Notes: generated by a model from the letters alone, not told the origin. Shown: positions 35,747-48,416, numbered from the stretch's first letter. The stretch is 64,000 bases of DNA from Chloranthus sessilifolius (GCA_021018995.1 CM037590.1:66435597-66499596), one strand, 5' to 3'. Translations and numbers: made by a program.

Positions 35747-36245
35747 AGCCCAGTTGCCGGCCCATATGTGGCCCTTAGATATTATTCTTAGGAAGAAATT
35801 AAACCCCATGCGCCATGAGCAAGAGTAGAATGACATTTTTCTCCATGCTTTGTACTCCGCCTTTGAGGGAAAGTGGTTCAACGTGCCAGCTGTGGTGTGT
35901 GACGGGATCATCTGTGCCTAGAACCATACTAGGGATGCACACAAGAAACCCATCATGTGAATGTCATACGCTCGATTGATCACCTGTATGATCGAGCAGT
36001 ACGAGGACCAAGAAGAGGATGAGGAATATGAGATTTCTTACAATGAGCCACAATTTACCGATAATACCAAGAAGTATCGGGCGACCAATTTGAAACAAAG
36101 TTACAAATTTGTAAATGCGAGTGTTCAACATCGCGAGGTCCAAGAAGTAGTGAGGAGAGTCCAACAAGAACAAGTGCCCCCGAGCAGACTAGCCCAACCC
36201 AGATGCCACCTCCCAGGTCCGATAGCGACCCGCCCAACATGGTGA

Positions 36246-37240
36246 CCTTACCCCTTTGGAAAGAACTTCATGCTATGTGACTTGACTTACATGAGACCTG
36301 CGGGGAAACTTCTGACTTCTAGCATTCCATCTATGCTTATGGACAATGCATTAGTATAGTCATCAAGAGCAAGTGATAAAGCGAACTAATGATGAAACAC
36401 GAGCATTTTGTTAACATTTCCTTTTTGTGTAGTATTTGTAGTATGTTGTCAATGTGAGTGTGAATGATTGGGGAATGATTTTGTGGCCGGCTTGGTTATG
36501 GTTTGAATGTTTTGCTGTCATTTTAAGGGGTATGGTTATTGTGTGGATGTTTGTGTTAATGTTTGAATGATATGTGTAGATGGTTACCATAATCTTGGTT
36601 CTTTTGTTTGGTTGGATTCATGTGTATGGTGGATTTTAGTTTGGATATGGATGGTTTAGATATTTGGTGGATTTGGATAAGGTGTGTTTCTATGGTTTTC
36701 ATGTTGTGTAATTTGGATCTCATGGTTTATATGGTTCATTTTAGTGATACATGTCATGGATGTGTTTCTATATACGATGGAATGGTGATAAGCAAGGATT
36801 TTCTTAGGTGGAATAAACTTATGGATATGTGTCTGAATGGAGTATTGCTTATGTGGCTATATAAATAGATCATTTGGGTGAATAATTTGTTGTTCTTGAA
36901 TTCCTTTAGTGATTATGTGGAATGGTAGAATTTGATTACGTTAGATGTACCGTTACAAAGAGTTGTGGATGTCCATGCATACGGTCACGGATTAGGTCAC
37001 ATATCGGCCGATATTCCTTGACATGAATTGCATAGTTTTCCTTGGTGTGAAAATTTCTAAGTAGGTTGGGTTTTTGAAATCAAACATTTAGAACTTGAAT
37101 GAATGTGAATTGCATGACAAACCTTGTTGTGATCTGAAGTTCTTACAAAACACAGTGAATGGTTTTAAATACCTTTGAATGAATTCATTAAACAACCAGA
37201 TAAAATTTCAAATGTTATTTGTGTACTTCCTAGCTCACGT
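36246..37240 (+). other. Non-coding stretch, T/G-rich
   Basis: Sequence after the transposon-protein pseudogene is rich in T and G from about 36430 (for example GTGTGGATGTTTGTG). ORFs here are chance. Nothing else is recognised. Confidence 0.4.
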
Positions 37241-38149
37241 TAAATTTGCTGTGGTCGCCAGTAATTGCTTCTACTTCCGCATTGACTAAGACAAGATTGT
37301 TAGGAAAGAGTAGAACAGATATAAACTCCAATCTCGTCAAACACCTCAAAATCACGAATATTGAGTGTTTTCCTTCAATTTATTTGATTGATTTCCAAGA
37401 TTTGATAAGTGAGAGAGCTTCTTTCAATACGGTACTTTGAAACCAAACCCGTGAACGTTGATGGGATTTTAAATACCGATGGTTGGTTCTTGATCAATGA
37501 AATATTGTTTTCAATGATAATTCAAGTCTTTGAACAATCTGTTATTGTTACGGGGCTGGAGGAATTATCCGTTGATTTTCCTTTGGTGAGTCCCGTCTTG
37601 GGGACTGGGGCTAGGTTGGTCCTACTGCTGTCAGGGACTGTGGAGTCATAAAACCACGTGTATGCAGTGAGGGTTCAAATGGCGGTTGGATTGGCGTGAA
37701 TTAAGAATTCCGTCTTGAAATTCATCTTTGGGTGGGAATTGCCTTGCTTGCATGAATAGAGGTGAAAAGACCGCCCGACAATAAGCAGAAAAGTCTGAAA
37801 TTCTCAGCGTGTAATTTGTGAAGCAGAGAGCAATGATGTAAAAATGGCTCCGCATACAATCATGCTTACGTTCATTTGGGTGGGGAAATTTACTGCAATT
37901 AGTGCCTTAAGTAAAACAAGGGTTGAAACTTCATACGACTTTGAAGAAAAATCCTAGAAAAAGTTTATACAGAAATTTCTCGTCGTATAGTAAATTTTAA
38001 ATACTTTGTGAGGTGTGGTGAGAATTGATCGCGTTCAATATCACAATTTAGGATTCACAACGTGGCTTTTCCGTATGTCACTTTCGTAAACAAATCTAAC
38101 AAGGTCTTGAGGAAACCTTTCAATACCAATTGCATAAATAAATTTAAAT

Positions 38150-39150
38150 ACCTGTGGAATTTGAGTTGGAGTTGTCCGTTAGGATTCACGTGGTTTACCT
38201 GGCTTTCTAACCAAGGTATCGATGTGAAATGACCAATAATATTTGAAATTTGCTTTTCACTTGATCATGAGGACATAACATGAAATTGATCGATGTAAAT
38301 GACAATAAATCCTCATTGCTTTTGAAAACTTGATCATTGCGGTCTGAAATTTCTTTGAATCATCTTTAATTTTGAATTGCATGAACTACGAACACAGGAG
38401 ACTCCAAATCCTAGCTAACTGTAATTAAATACAACTAGATTATTGATTATTGAATCTTGCATTAGATACGCATTTAATTTAAGGTTCATACAAGCAGAAC
38501 CCCTCACTCTTTATTTCGTCTTGTGACGGTGAATTTGAATATAAAGTTTTCCTCTTAGCCGAGGGCATGTTGCGCTGAAAAATATTCATTGATGGTTGAA
38601 GTGAGGTTTCCATGGAAATCTCTAAGCACGATTGCTTTATATTTGCATGGGAGATGATTTAAGAGTTACCGATTTAAGTCCTTTGCTAAGATAAGCATTA
38701 CGTAGCCTAGAGTAAGAACAGATGAGAACATGAAACTATTTGAAATCTTGCCATTTGTTGAATTCGAATATAAATCTTGACATGATATTGCTATCACTTG
38801 GCTGCATGTGATCTTAGTAACGAAAATTTAGTTCGATTTAATCTATTTGAACATCTGCTTGAATTCTATCTTTTAAAAGAGCCATGTTTTGCATTCACGA
38901 GTAAGATATAATTGAGATTGGTTTCTTCTGAGCTTAGGCGGTAGCTCACCTAACTATATGTCGTTGGGTGTAGATTGCTACCACTCGAGGATGCAGAACC
39001 TCACGAGTGATCCGGATTAATCCTAATCGGAAGAGAGTCATTATATTCACTTTGGCAATTCTACCCATAAGGCATTGGGATCTTGAACTCGTGGTTTTGT
39101 TTGTTTTTGGTGGATGCGATTTGGATTTGGGCTCTGTTTGATGTTTTTGT
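38150..39150 (+). repeat. Diverged relative of the array gypsy LTR
   Basis: Collinear with about 17485-18430: GAGTTGGAGTTGTCCGTTAGGATT, TTAAGGTTCATACAAG, GACGGTGAATTTGAATA, TTTGCATGGGAGAT, the stem-loop TGAGCT...AGCTCA (38929-38948) and GAACTCGTGGTTTTG. Many changes and indels show that it is much older than the array. Weaker similarity may extend left to about 37840. No internal region is attached. Confidence 0.75.
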
Positions 39151-39169
39151 GAGCCATTTGTTTGGTTCC

Positions 39170-42100
39170 TTTTATACGTTGTGGGTGGAAGTCCGTCAGT
39201 CAGTATTGGTCTGATGGCTTTGAAAATGAATCTGGCGGCATGGTTGGATTGGCGTTTGTGCGGCGTTCATAGTTGTTTTATCAAACATTGTCGCTGTCTG
39301 AATTTTGATTTGAGATTAACTGGGGTTTGGGATGGGTTATGGAAATGTTTGGTTGGTTGCGTTTGGTGTGTGGTTTTGGGGTGGTGTCCGGACGGGGATC
39401 AGATCGGTTGGGGAGAATGTTGGTTGGATGTGAATGTGGTCAGGGTTGCTTTGATCAGTACTTGGGTTGGCCGGGCATTGTCTTGTCTTTGACCTCTAGT
39501 GGGGTCATGAAACTCGAAATGATTTTTGGGTGCATGCCGGATGTTTGGGTTGATGGGGTATGTGACGATGGGCATTTGGGATGCGGGGTGCGCTTAGAAT
39601 ATATTGGTACAGAATGAGGGCGGTGGGGATTTGACCGACATACCTGGGCAGTTTGGCTGGCAGGCTGCGTGCTATTGAGCACAGCTCGGTGGGCGGTTTA
39701 AAATTTGGTTTGGGCATTTTTTTTGGACAATTTTCACAATAAATTTGAAACTATGTTTTTTGTAAAGTTTGAAGAGGTTAAAATTTAATTGCATGGTGTA
39801 GCATTTATGAGGCTTAGAGTGCATGCTCATTCAGAGCTGTTAGGGTGCGATGGGTGTGAGCTACAAAACTTTGAATAGTTGATCTGGAATTTGGTTTATT
39901 CTTCATCAAATATTTTTAATGTCTTTCGTCATAATTTCTTGATAAGTTAAGGTTAAACACGAGACCTTGAGTTTGGTACTGTTTTCCTAGAAATCTTTTT
40001 AAGGTCTTCCGTCACGGCAAATGACAGGTGTTTCTGGGATCTCAGGCATGGCATGATCTTGGCTTTGATAAACATGGTGCAGGTCTGTGTGCGAGGATGG
40101 AGTAGAGGTTTCATATCGTAGGAGTTGAAGGGTTTTTAGGTTATTTGTGTGTGATAAGTATTTGGATTTGGGTGTGTCTTCGGCTCATTGTTTTGCTTGT
40201 TTGTGTTGGGTGAATCGGCGGTTATGGAATTGATGTTTGGATGGGTTGTTTTCGGTCTTCAGCTCGATCTGGGATCAAAGGCGTCCGGTTTGATCGGTGT
40301 GGATGTCTTGGGACGTGTCGTGTGATTGATCGACCCGTTTGGTTTCAGGATCAGTTGGATCAGGGAGAGAGTATGTCGTCGGTTGGTTCAGGTGGGTCAG
40401 ATTTATTTTGTCAGGGGTCCGTCGCCGTCACGGTTGTGGGTAAGTGGACGCAAAGTGAGGGGCGCATTGGCAGGCGGTGCAAATGAATGCCTTGTCTTGG
40501 GGAAATACTTAAATTCCTAAATCATTCTGAAATAAATGCATGTTAATGCATTGTTTTGTCCGTACTGCAAGATCTGAATAGAATATATGTTAAAGAATTT
40601 TTGTATAAAACATTTGTCCATCACATTTAAGGAATATGTGTTATAGTGGGAGATTCTTTCGTAATTGATCTTTCAAATTGCACTGTTATACCTTGGAATT
40701 AGGATGGCGTTGACTTTTGTTCGATATTTCGTAATGAATGAGGATCATTACATATTCGATTAGATCTGATTCCATGTGGAATGCATCCCCCGTCTCATGA
40801 TGCGTGATCGCAGATGTTTAGCGGAATCGCTCACCCATTTTTTGATAGAAGGATCACGATCTCAGATATATTGTGAAGATTGAATCAAAAAATGATCTCC
40901 ATTGTCTAATTTAAAGTTATCGCGATTATTCTTTGGTGGAACCAGCAATTGCGTGAAAACTCTTTGATTTTGTGAGTAAAACATATAGTTGATTTGATAT
41001 AAGGCTAATTGTTGATAAAATCGATCGTTTTAAATTTGGCCAATTAGTATTTGAACTTTTGTGGTTTGTTAAGACGCAAATGAGATTGATTACTTAATAT
41101 ATTTATTTATGTTCGCGTTTAGTAAAGATCTTTGTTGACTTTCGATCCAAGTGGTAGATGATTGTTCAGTAGTAGCTTTAGAGTCCCAAAATGCCGTCTT
41201 ACTGGGCTATGTGCCGACGCTGGTCTGGTGTGAAGGTTGTGGCCTGTCAATGTAAATTTGAACAGGTGTGGCTCTTGGTGCCTGTCTAGTGCGGGGGCCC
41301 TGCAAAATCGATTGACTTGGTTTGGGTCGGTGGTTGGTATTGGGGGTGGTTATTATGGTAATATAACGGTTCTGTCAAAGCGGTCCGTGATGACATGTAG
41401 GCGCTCGTTTGAGAGACAAAGATCTTGACGCAAATGAGAGTTGCAAGTGTTCTGATCTCCAAAGAGACTCATCATGCGTGGACGATATCGATCCTTGGTT
41501 GCGCTTGTTGGTTGTTAGTTGTCCTAGGGTGTAGTCGATTTGGGGTCCTGTTTTGTAGGCGCAGTTGGAGGTTTTGTTTTTGTAGGTCAAATTTGTGATT
41601 TGTGGTGTACTTTGAAAGATATATAGTCCTGGTTTGGTTAGAGTTTGGTTGTAGAGGTCACAAAGGTAGGGATGTGAGGCACATGAGGTGGATGGATGCA
41701 AAGGGGTTTTGTCAAGATGTTCTGATTTCAAGAGACTTAGTGGGCGGCCGGTTGGTTGGATTGTTCTCCAGGGTATGGTCTGTCTAGGTCCTGTTTGGAG
41801 GCAAATGGGGTTTTGTTTTATGGGTCCAGTTGGGATTGTCACAGGCTGTCATCTGGGTCTGGTTTGATTGGGGTTGCCAGAGGTTATGAATGTGGGGTGC
41901 CAGCGAGGAACATGGTAGATGGGTGGCTTGGGAATTGGTGGTAGGGATGTTTGGGGTTTGATTGTTATGGCGGTGATTGATCTGGGGTTTAGTGGGTCCA
42001 TGTTTGGTTAGGGGATGTAAGTAGTGTATATATATATATGTGGAAGTCTGTCCTCCAGCTTCCGTGGAATCCGTGACACCAAAATATTGTTTGTTCACGT

Positions 42101-45100
42101 TGAGCTGGGTGCATTTATCTTTGAAAATGGTGGCTCATCTCACCGTGCAGATGGTAGTGGACCCAGTAGACCGGTCCAGGCTTTGACTTTGGTTAAATTT
42201 TTCAAATTTTTTGTGGTCTCGCTAGTCACTTATCGTGACACCCAGAGCGTTTTGGGTGCCATGACTCATGTCTGTCTTGGAATGATCATAAAATCTCCAT
42301 TAGAGGATCTGGCAAACCACAGATAGATATTGTCGGGGCCGGGTGTTGAGCACTCGATCCTAGGCGGTTAGTAAGCTGGTTGCGGCATGTTTGGCCGGTC
42401 GGATATCGAGGTGCGGGTTTTAGCGATGAAGTACCAGTTTTGGTGGGGTGGTAAAAGTCGATGGGCCCGTGAGAGACCATGGGTGCGTATCCCATGATGT
42501 TAATGTTGATTTGTTTTTCTTTGTTGTATTTGATTTGTTTTTGGTGTAATAGTAGTTTTGTTTTTGGTTGGTACAACTTTTGAAATGAGGTTAGGTTCCT
42601 TTGCTGGCAGACGTTTGTTTTCTGTCTTTTTGGAGTTTGGGGTTTTCTGTTTAAGGCAAAGATGCGGTTTTAACGTTTCAATTTAAGGCCCAGACTGGAC
42701 AGAACCGGAGTGTTTTCCTGGTTTAGGTTTGTTGACTCATCTTGTCAAAAGGCCAAGGGTTGAGGGCGAAGTGGGTTACCGTCCAGGTGTTGTGTATCTC
42801 TGCCAGACAGGACTGGACGGTTGCTGGATCACTGGGCTGTTTTGGGTACCAGTTAAGAGTTGGTTGATTCCTAATGGGTTCCACGGTTCGTGTAGCAGGT
42901 TTGAGTTAAATTGGATAAGCGGTTAAAGATTTGGCAGATGTTCGTCTCCTTTGCGTCATTCAAGCGGTGGTTGATCTGTCCTTTTTGAATTATTGTCATC
43001 CTTAGTCATGAGAAAATGCAATTTTTGGTCACAGGCATCGACTTTGTCTAGTAGTAAGTGGGAATGGTACGTAAGTGCAATGCATTTGGACACATTGGAA
43101 ATGTGGGGAATGCAGAAATGTTATTATTTTAGGCCAATGTTGCTCCTTCTTGATTGGTGCAAGGGTTCGACCCAGGTGGTTTCTGGATACAGGCGGTTTG
43201 TGTGAGAGATTTGAATCATTTGTCCGGACACTAAATGTTGCAAGGCGGCTCTAGTCAAGACCTTTGCTTGGAATCCGGAGGATACCAATGTATTGAGCAA
43301 TGGTTCGCGGTTTCGCCGTCCCAGTGGTCTTTTAACGCTGGCAGAGACACTTTTGAAGACGTTTCCTTCATCATGTTTGTTGCCGGGGTTGGTGGGGTCG
43401 TTTGGCGGTGTTCAGATGGTGCGGTTGGTTGTGTGTGTTTTGTGAGGATTAGTCGTTTTGTATTGTCACATTATTTTACGTATTTTACGTTTGCCATTGG
43501 GAAAATGTAGATTGTTTTAGACTTTTGATGGCTAAGGCTGTGGTAAGACCAAATGGTGATTGGCCTGAATGGTGTACAGTCATGTGCACAATGAATTGTG
43601 TTGGTAGTTGTGGAATCGTCCCCAAATTTGGTAGATGGTTAAAGGGTTTAAATGTCTAGATGTTTGTGTAGTTGCAAGGTGCAGAAATATATACCGTTGG
43701 AAAGAAACAAAGACCTTCAATCATTTAAGGTCGTTTTGGTTTCGGATCTGGGAGAAACCATCTTGATGATCTTTGGATCGGTTTGGGCTGTAAAGGGAAG
43801 ATGGGGAGGGTGTCCTTGCAAGGGCGTGGGGTTGCAGTGAACCGCCCGGACTGGATTGGTTGGATGGGTGCGAGGATCTCATTTTGGCTGAGGTGTGTGA
43901 AAGCCTGTGAGGAATTTGGGTGAAAGTATGTGTAAAGGGTGGTGAAAGTTGGAAAGATGGGGCTGTCAGGTGCACGGAATGCATTTCAAATTTGGGCGAT
44001 GGGGTTGTTGGTCAGTTTGGATTGGTTTCAGAATTAGAAATGGGTAATTGGGGTTTATACTGATTTTGGGTTTGAGGTATTTGGATTTTCGTGGCTCAGG
44101 GTTGGTGCACTGGGGTGTTGTGTATGTGGTTTTGTGCATTTGGGTCCTTGGAGGTGTTTTGTCCTTTTGGAGCGGTTGGGGGCCTGAAATGCTGCATGGG
44201 TATAGGCACAGAACTATGATGGATAATTTGTGAGGTCACAGTTTGATGACCAATGCATGGTGTGGCAAGAGTTTGGATATCGTCTGGGGGTATTTGGAAT
44301 GAGATGTGTGAATTGGAACACCATTAAACGCCGAGTCTCGATTTAATTTTAGATAATTTGAATAGAACTTTGACGGTGTTATATGTTATAATTAATAAGC
44401 TTTGTGTGTATTGGCATTTGCGTTTGATTTGGGGTTTTAAAGTGGGTGCTGGAGTTACCTTGTACGTGTTGAGCTTTGGCTGGTTTCCTCATTTTGATGG
44501 GTTAAGGCGGCTGATGGTGGTGGGTCTTCGGTCCAGTAAAAGCTCTCGTGTAAATTTGGGAGATAAATTATAAATTTAAGACAAAATGGAACTTTATGGG
44601 TTTGTCGAGTTGAGTTTGGGGTGGCATCTTTTAGTCATGTTGATCGATTGGTCTTTTGATAATGGCGCAAATGAATTAGAAGCTGTTGGCTCTTCCTGGG
44701 CTATCGTCAGGGTCTTTGGGGAGCGGGGGAGATGGGAGGACTCGATTGTATTCGAGGATTTGGATGGAGGTTTTCCTTGATCTTTGGATGTATGCTTTTG
44801 GTATTTTGTGGATGTGTTTTTGGAATGGGCTAGGCTGTTGTTTGTCCTTGTGTCACTGGGGAACCCATTCGTGAGCCTCTGTTTTGGGTTGATTGGTTGG
44901 CCCATTCTTGGTTCCTTTTTGGTTCCTCCGTTATATTCTTTTTATATCTGTGATCTTTTTGGTTATGGTTGTATTTGTAGTGCCTGTTCTTTGGACCTTT
45001 GTTTGTTGCGACTGAAGTCAATGGTTGAACCGATACCTTGGGGATTGGAAAGTCGGGGTCCTTTAAGAAACAGTTGGTTTGTTGCAGTCGTGGCAGGCAC

Positions 45101-45430
45101 GATGTCTTCCATTTGTGGATGTTTTATTTGGTTCAATTGAAAGTGGTTGAGGCGATACTGGGGTGTCTTGAGAGATGGTAGTTTGGGTTGAAATCCTCGT
45201 CCTTAGAAATTTTCCTTTGATAGGGAGTCGTGGTTTGCAGAGACTGAGAGGACTGTAGTCTCATTTGGTTGTTTGTTTTGCGGTCTGTAGGGTGGCCAGG
45301 GTGAATTGTGGTCTTGTGGGTGTGTTGTGCATTTAGTGGTTAGGGGGTAGAGGTTTGGTGCATCGTCATCATCAATAGGGTTAAATTCAAGGCTTTTAAT
45401 TGTCTGTGAGCTTGTTTCATGGGTGAACGA
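39170..45430 (+). other. Long G+T-skewed tract without credible genes
   Basis: For most of 6.2 kb the + strand is dominated by G and T (runs such as GGTGTGTGGTTTTGGGGTGG), and complementary C/A-rich ORFs appear on the minus strand. The skew weakens at about 40500-41160, which is AT-rich and holds a segment near 40840-40920 resembling 16243-16310 and 56780-56870, and at about 42060-42330. ORFs of 60-118 codons occur in overlapping frames and carry no recognisable domain. They are best explained by composition (few A-containing stops). Confidence 0.55.
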
Positions 45431-45963
45431 AGGCAAATGGTTCCGATGAATGTAGGAAGAAACGCTTGTGTGTTAATTGCAATTGTAGACGTTCACGGAG
45501 TATTGATTTGAGAATCAAGATGATTTAAAGTCATTTTGTCAAACGAATCACTTCCGATGAGACCACAATATTTGTTTGATTAATATTTTAGGTTCAAAAG
45601 GAAAAAAAGCCTAAATCATAAATTAAGTAGGCGGCGCAAAGACACGACATTTGATGAAAATTAAATTCTTATAAACATCTCAAGAATGGTAGTGTTACAC
45701 CTATAATGGATAAAGGAAGGTTAGAACATTATTCATATAGACCTATAAACATATATTTGAGATGTTAAAGTTACTCGGCATCTCTTATAGGTCTATCTAT
45801 ATAAGTACTGAAATTGGCAAGGGTGGAAACTTCAACTGTGAGAAATAGCTTTATTTCATAATGCTTATGAAAATTAGGAGTACTAGTATAGAGTACAAAT
45901 TAAGCTGAATTTATTTATTGAAGCTAAATATATGTAATATGTGTGTGAAATAGTTTCGATTTT
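45431..45963 (+). other. AT-rich intergenic sequence
   Basis: No gene or RNA is seen. The G+T skew ends here and ordinary AT-rich composition begins. Confidence 0.4.
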
Positions 45964-46120
45964 ACTAAAAAAAAAAATTATTAGCGTGACCATAAGCGCC
46001 GTTATTAAGAAAAAAAGCATCACTTATTACCCTTTTGATAGTCTTTAATAATTTTTTTATTAATAAGCTGGTACTGTTTTATACAAAAAGCGTAACTCAT
46101 ATATTGTATTTTTTGTAGTG
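45964..46120. mobile_element. Degenerate CACTA-type MITE
   Basis: The right end reads TTTTTTGTAGTG, and the left end ACTAAAAAAAAAAATTATTAGCG lacks the first C. The interior has GCCGTTATTAA and the phrase TAGTCTTTAATAA found in the three better copies downstream. TTT flanks it on both sides. Confidence 0.5.
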
Positions 46121-46644
46121 TTTGTATTTAAGTCGTTAGTTTAAAACTTAATTTCACTAAGGCTTTGACAAACTTTGAGTTATTTCTATTAAAGTGAAAA
46201 TTCGGAATTTGTCTGACGTTTCTATTTATGCATAACTCTAACTACTTACGATGTATAACTTTTAAATAGTAGAGTTGGATATTTAAAGGTTTTTTAAACT
46301 TAATAGTTTCGAAGAGGTGTCTTTTAAAGTTATGTATCCTTTTTAAAATAAGTGACTTTCCAAAGTGGTATGCTTTTCAAAAGTGTCTTTTAAAGTAAGT
46401 GTTTCTTTTCAAAGTTATTGGTATTGAGATTTTTGATACTATATCATGGCATCCAACCTCTTCCATTTAGGGGGTACTATAGTTTGATCTTTTGCATTTC
46501 TTTGGGGTCATAATGTAAATATCACGAAAAGACAAAATAAAAGTGCTTGATGGGACACTAAGGTAATCTAATCAAGTACTAATGGCCCATCGATTGGATG
46601 GGATTGTGATAAGAGCCGGTAGCAAGTCACTTTCACATAATATT

Positions 46645-46784
46645 CACTACAAAAAATAAGATTATTAGCGGTAGTTTTTCAGGAAAAAAATTGCGCTATT
46701 AATAAAAAAACTATTAAGACTAATGGCGAGTTTTTGTTAATAGCGAGCTTATATTCTACCTTAATAATCTTATTTTTGGTAGTG
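46645..46784. mobile_element. CACTA-type MITE 1
   Basis: Termini CACTACAAAAAATAAGATTATTAGCG and the inverted copy ending TTTTTGGTAGTG, with a 3-bp target duplication ATT at 46642-46644 and 46785-46787. At 140 bp with no coding capacity it is a non-autonomous CACTA-superfamily element. Confidence 0.85.
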
Positions 46785-46819
46785 ATTGGGCAGCTTTTAT
46801 GATTGCTTTACATAGATAC

Positions 46820-47003
46820 CACTACAAAAAACAAGACTATTTAGTAGCATAAAAAAACTGCCGCTATTAACAAAAAGCTGCCGCTATTAACAAAAAACTG
46901 CCGCTAATATCATTGCCGCTAATAGTCTTTAATAGTTTTTGTTAATAGCGGCGGTTCAATGTTTAACTCAAAATTGCCGCTAATAATCTATTTTTTTGTA
47001 GTG
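46820..47003. mobile_element. CACTA-type MITE 2
   Basis: Starts CACTACAAAAAACAAGACTATT and ends TTTTTTTGTAGTG. The interior repeats CTGCCGCTATTAACAAAAA two to three times, so the ends fold back. Flanks TAC and TAT suggest a 3-bp duplication with one later change. Confidence 0.82.
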
Positions 47004-47187
47004 TATTGTCATCAAAGGGGTTCATGATATATACGTTTGATCATTTTGAGTGTCTCATGTTTAGGGTTATCACTTGTGTCATACTAATCCCTTAAACCAC
47101 ACATCAGATTATTGGAACCGTCCGATCATATAAATATTGACCAATAAAAGTACACAATTGTCCTTTTTAGAGTTTCTAGATTGGATG

Positions 47188-47361
47188 CACTATAAAAAAT
47201 AAGACTATTAGCGGCAACCAAAAACTGCCACTATTAACAAAGAAACTGCTGTTTATACCCTTGCCGCTAATAGTCTTAATAGCCTTTAATAGAACTTTTT
47301 GTTACTAACGATAGTTTTTTACAATAATAAACTGCCGCTAATAATCTTAGTTTTTATAGTG
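47188..47361. mobile_element. CACTA-type MITE 3
   Basis: Starts CACTATAAAAAATAAGACTATTAGCGGC and ends CTTAGTTTTTATAGTG, with ATG at 47185-47187 and 47362-47364 as target duplication. Same family as MITEs 1 and 2. Confidence 0.83.
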
Positions 47362-47364
47362 ATG

Positions 47365-47851
47365 ATTCAAATTCCTTACTAATCGAGATTCATTCCGAGC
47401 TATAACTTTGATGACTTAGATTGCTTAAAGATGTGCTCTATGACCTAAAATAGTAGCTATCATACCCTCTCACTCCCTAATTTACTTTTAATACCTCATA
47501 CATCCTTTGTAGTATTATATTATCGTGAATGAAAGCCAAATTAAAAGGATAAAAAGAGCCATTGAGGCAATGACCTTCATCGATAATGTGCCCTCACCAT
47601 ATGGATAAGATGGAATTACATTGGAAACACAAGCATAGTCACAAAATTCTCCCAATTACTTTAATTTGTAAAAGTTCGTGAATAACTCACTTAAGTTTTT
47701 AACTATATCAAAGTGCACCGATTGATGGCTTCGGCTTATATTTTGTTAACTTATGCAAAAACGGGGTTATAGCACACTTGATAAAAGTATTAAGCATCCA
47801 TAGTCTATCAAGGAGTTGGGCCCAGTAAGAGCTTGATTTGAACTACACTGA
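47365..47851 (+). other. AT-rich intergenic sequence
   Basis: Nothing recognisable between MITE 3 and the minus-strand pseudogene. Confidence 0.35.
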
Positions 47852-48373
47852 CTACAAGTCTATCATGGTATGGGACATCTTTGACATATGGTGGCAACAA
47901 CAAGTCTCCACATACCGTGAAGAACACAATAAAGCGGCGGCGACATAAAATTGGTTAAATTTATAGTCAAAACCGTCAATTTTGGTGACCAATTGGTGAT
48001 AGGTGTCACCCCGGCAAAGATGTTGATAAAAGAGCATCACTATACGAGGACAAAAATGGACGTAAAATGACTCATGCAATAGTCTCAACCCTAGCTTATC
48101 AATATAGTCGATCGCCCATTCCATTTCGAGTCAATCCTCGAATAGCTTAGAGTCGAAAGCACATTCAGGCAACAATGTTTCAAAAGCCCACCACTCGTTG
48201 GGAAGTTCTTGTTGAATTAGCAGTGGCTGTGGGTTTTGAACGGGTGGCACATCTTATTCGATTGGTGTCACGGGTTGCACAAAGGGTTGTGCGACCGATT
48301 CAACGATTGACATCGATGTACGAGCCCAGGATGTAGGGATTTTGCGCGACGGATTCTTCATTCGTGGTCCCAT
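47852..48373 (-). pseudogene. Plant transposon-protein gene, second copy (broken)
   Basis: The minus strand starts MGPRMKNPSRKIPTSW. After in-frame stops (for example after TPIE and FED) it continues MEWAIDYIDKLGLRLLHESF and CPRIVMLFYQHLCRG, then FDYKFNQFYVAAALLCSS. The order matches 33640-33890 (YYPRLVKLFYQNL; FDLIHIGAAMGCSS), so both belong to one family. The 3' half of the gene is missing. Upstream on the same strand lies an array of TTGATCGATCAA palindromes. Confidence 0.6.
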
Positions 48374-48416
48374 AGTATAACTTATTTGGATAAAATTGAT
48401 AAACTTGATAAAATTG

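Larger units (their letters stand above)
33502..36245 (+). pseudogene. Plant transposon-protein gene, split by a solo LTR
   Basis: Reading starts MSSKKKSASKISTSSE and, after stops and shifts, continues at 33640 (DDTRWTLQYLIAAGMKSLL, FHDYYYPRLVKLFYQNLQ, FDLIHIGAAMGCSS). It resumes after the solo LTR at 35752 (FLHALYSAFEGKWFNVPAVVCDG, YARLITCMIEQYEDQEEDEE) up to 36245. The arrangement 'Y-P-R-L-V-x-x-F-Y-x-N-L' plus a later 'ARLIT' motif resembles the putative plant transposon protein family often annotated near retroelements; the assignment is from memory of the family and is moderate. A relative lies on the other strand at 47852-48373. The acidic linker and the Q-rich tail are typical low-complexity C-termini. 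Non-functional. Confidence 0.6.

Noticed and set aside
35961..36245. Independent 94-codon gene
   Set aside because: It is the 3' end of the transposon-protein pseudogene interrupted by the solo LTR.
39181..45436. Many ORFs of 60-155 codons in the G+T-rich tract
   Set aside because: They overlap in all frames on both strands, have no domain and biased composition (Trp/Gly/Val on +, Pro/Thr/His on -), and are explained by scarcity of stop codons.
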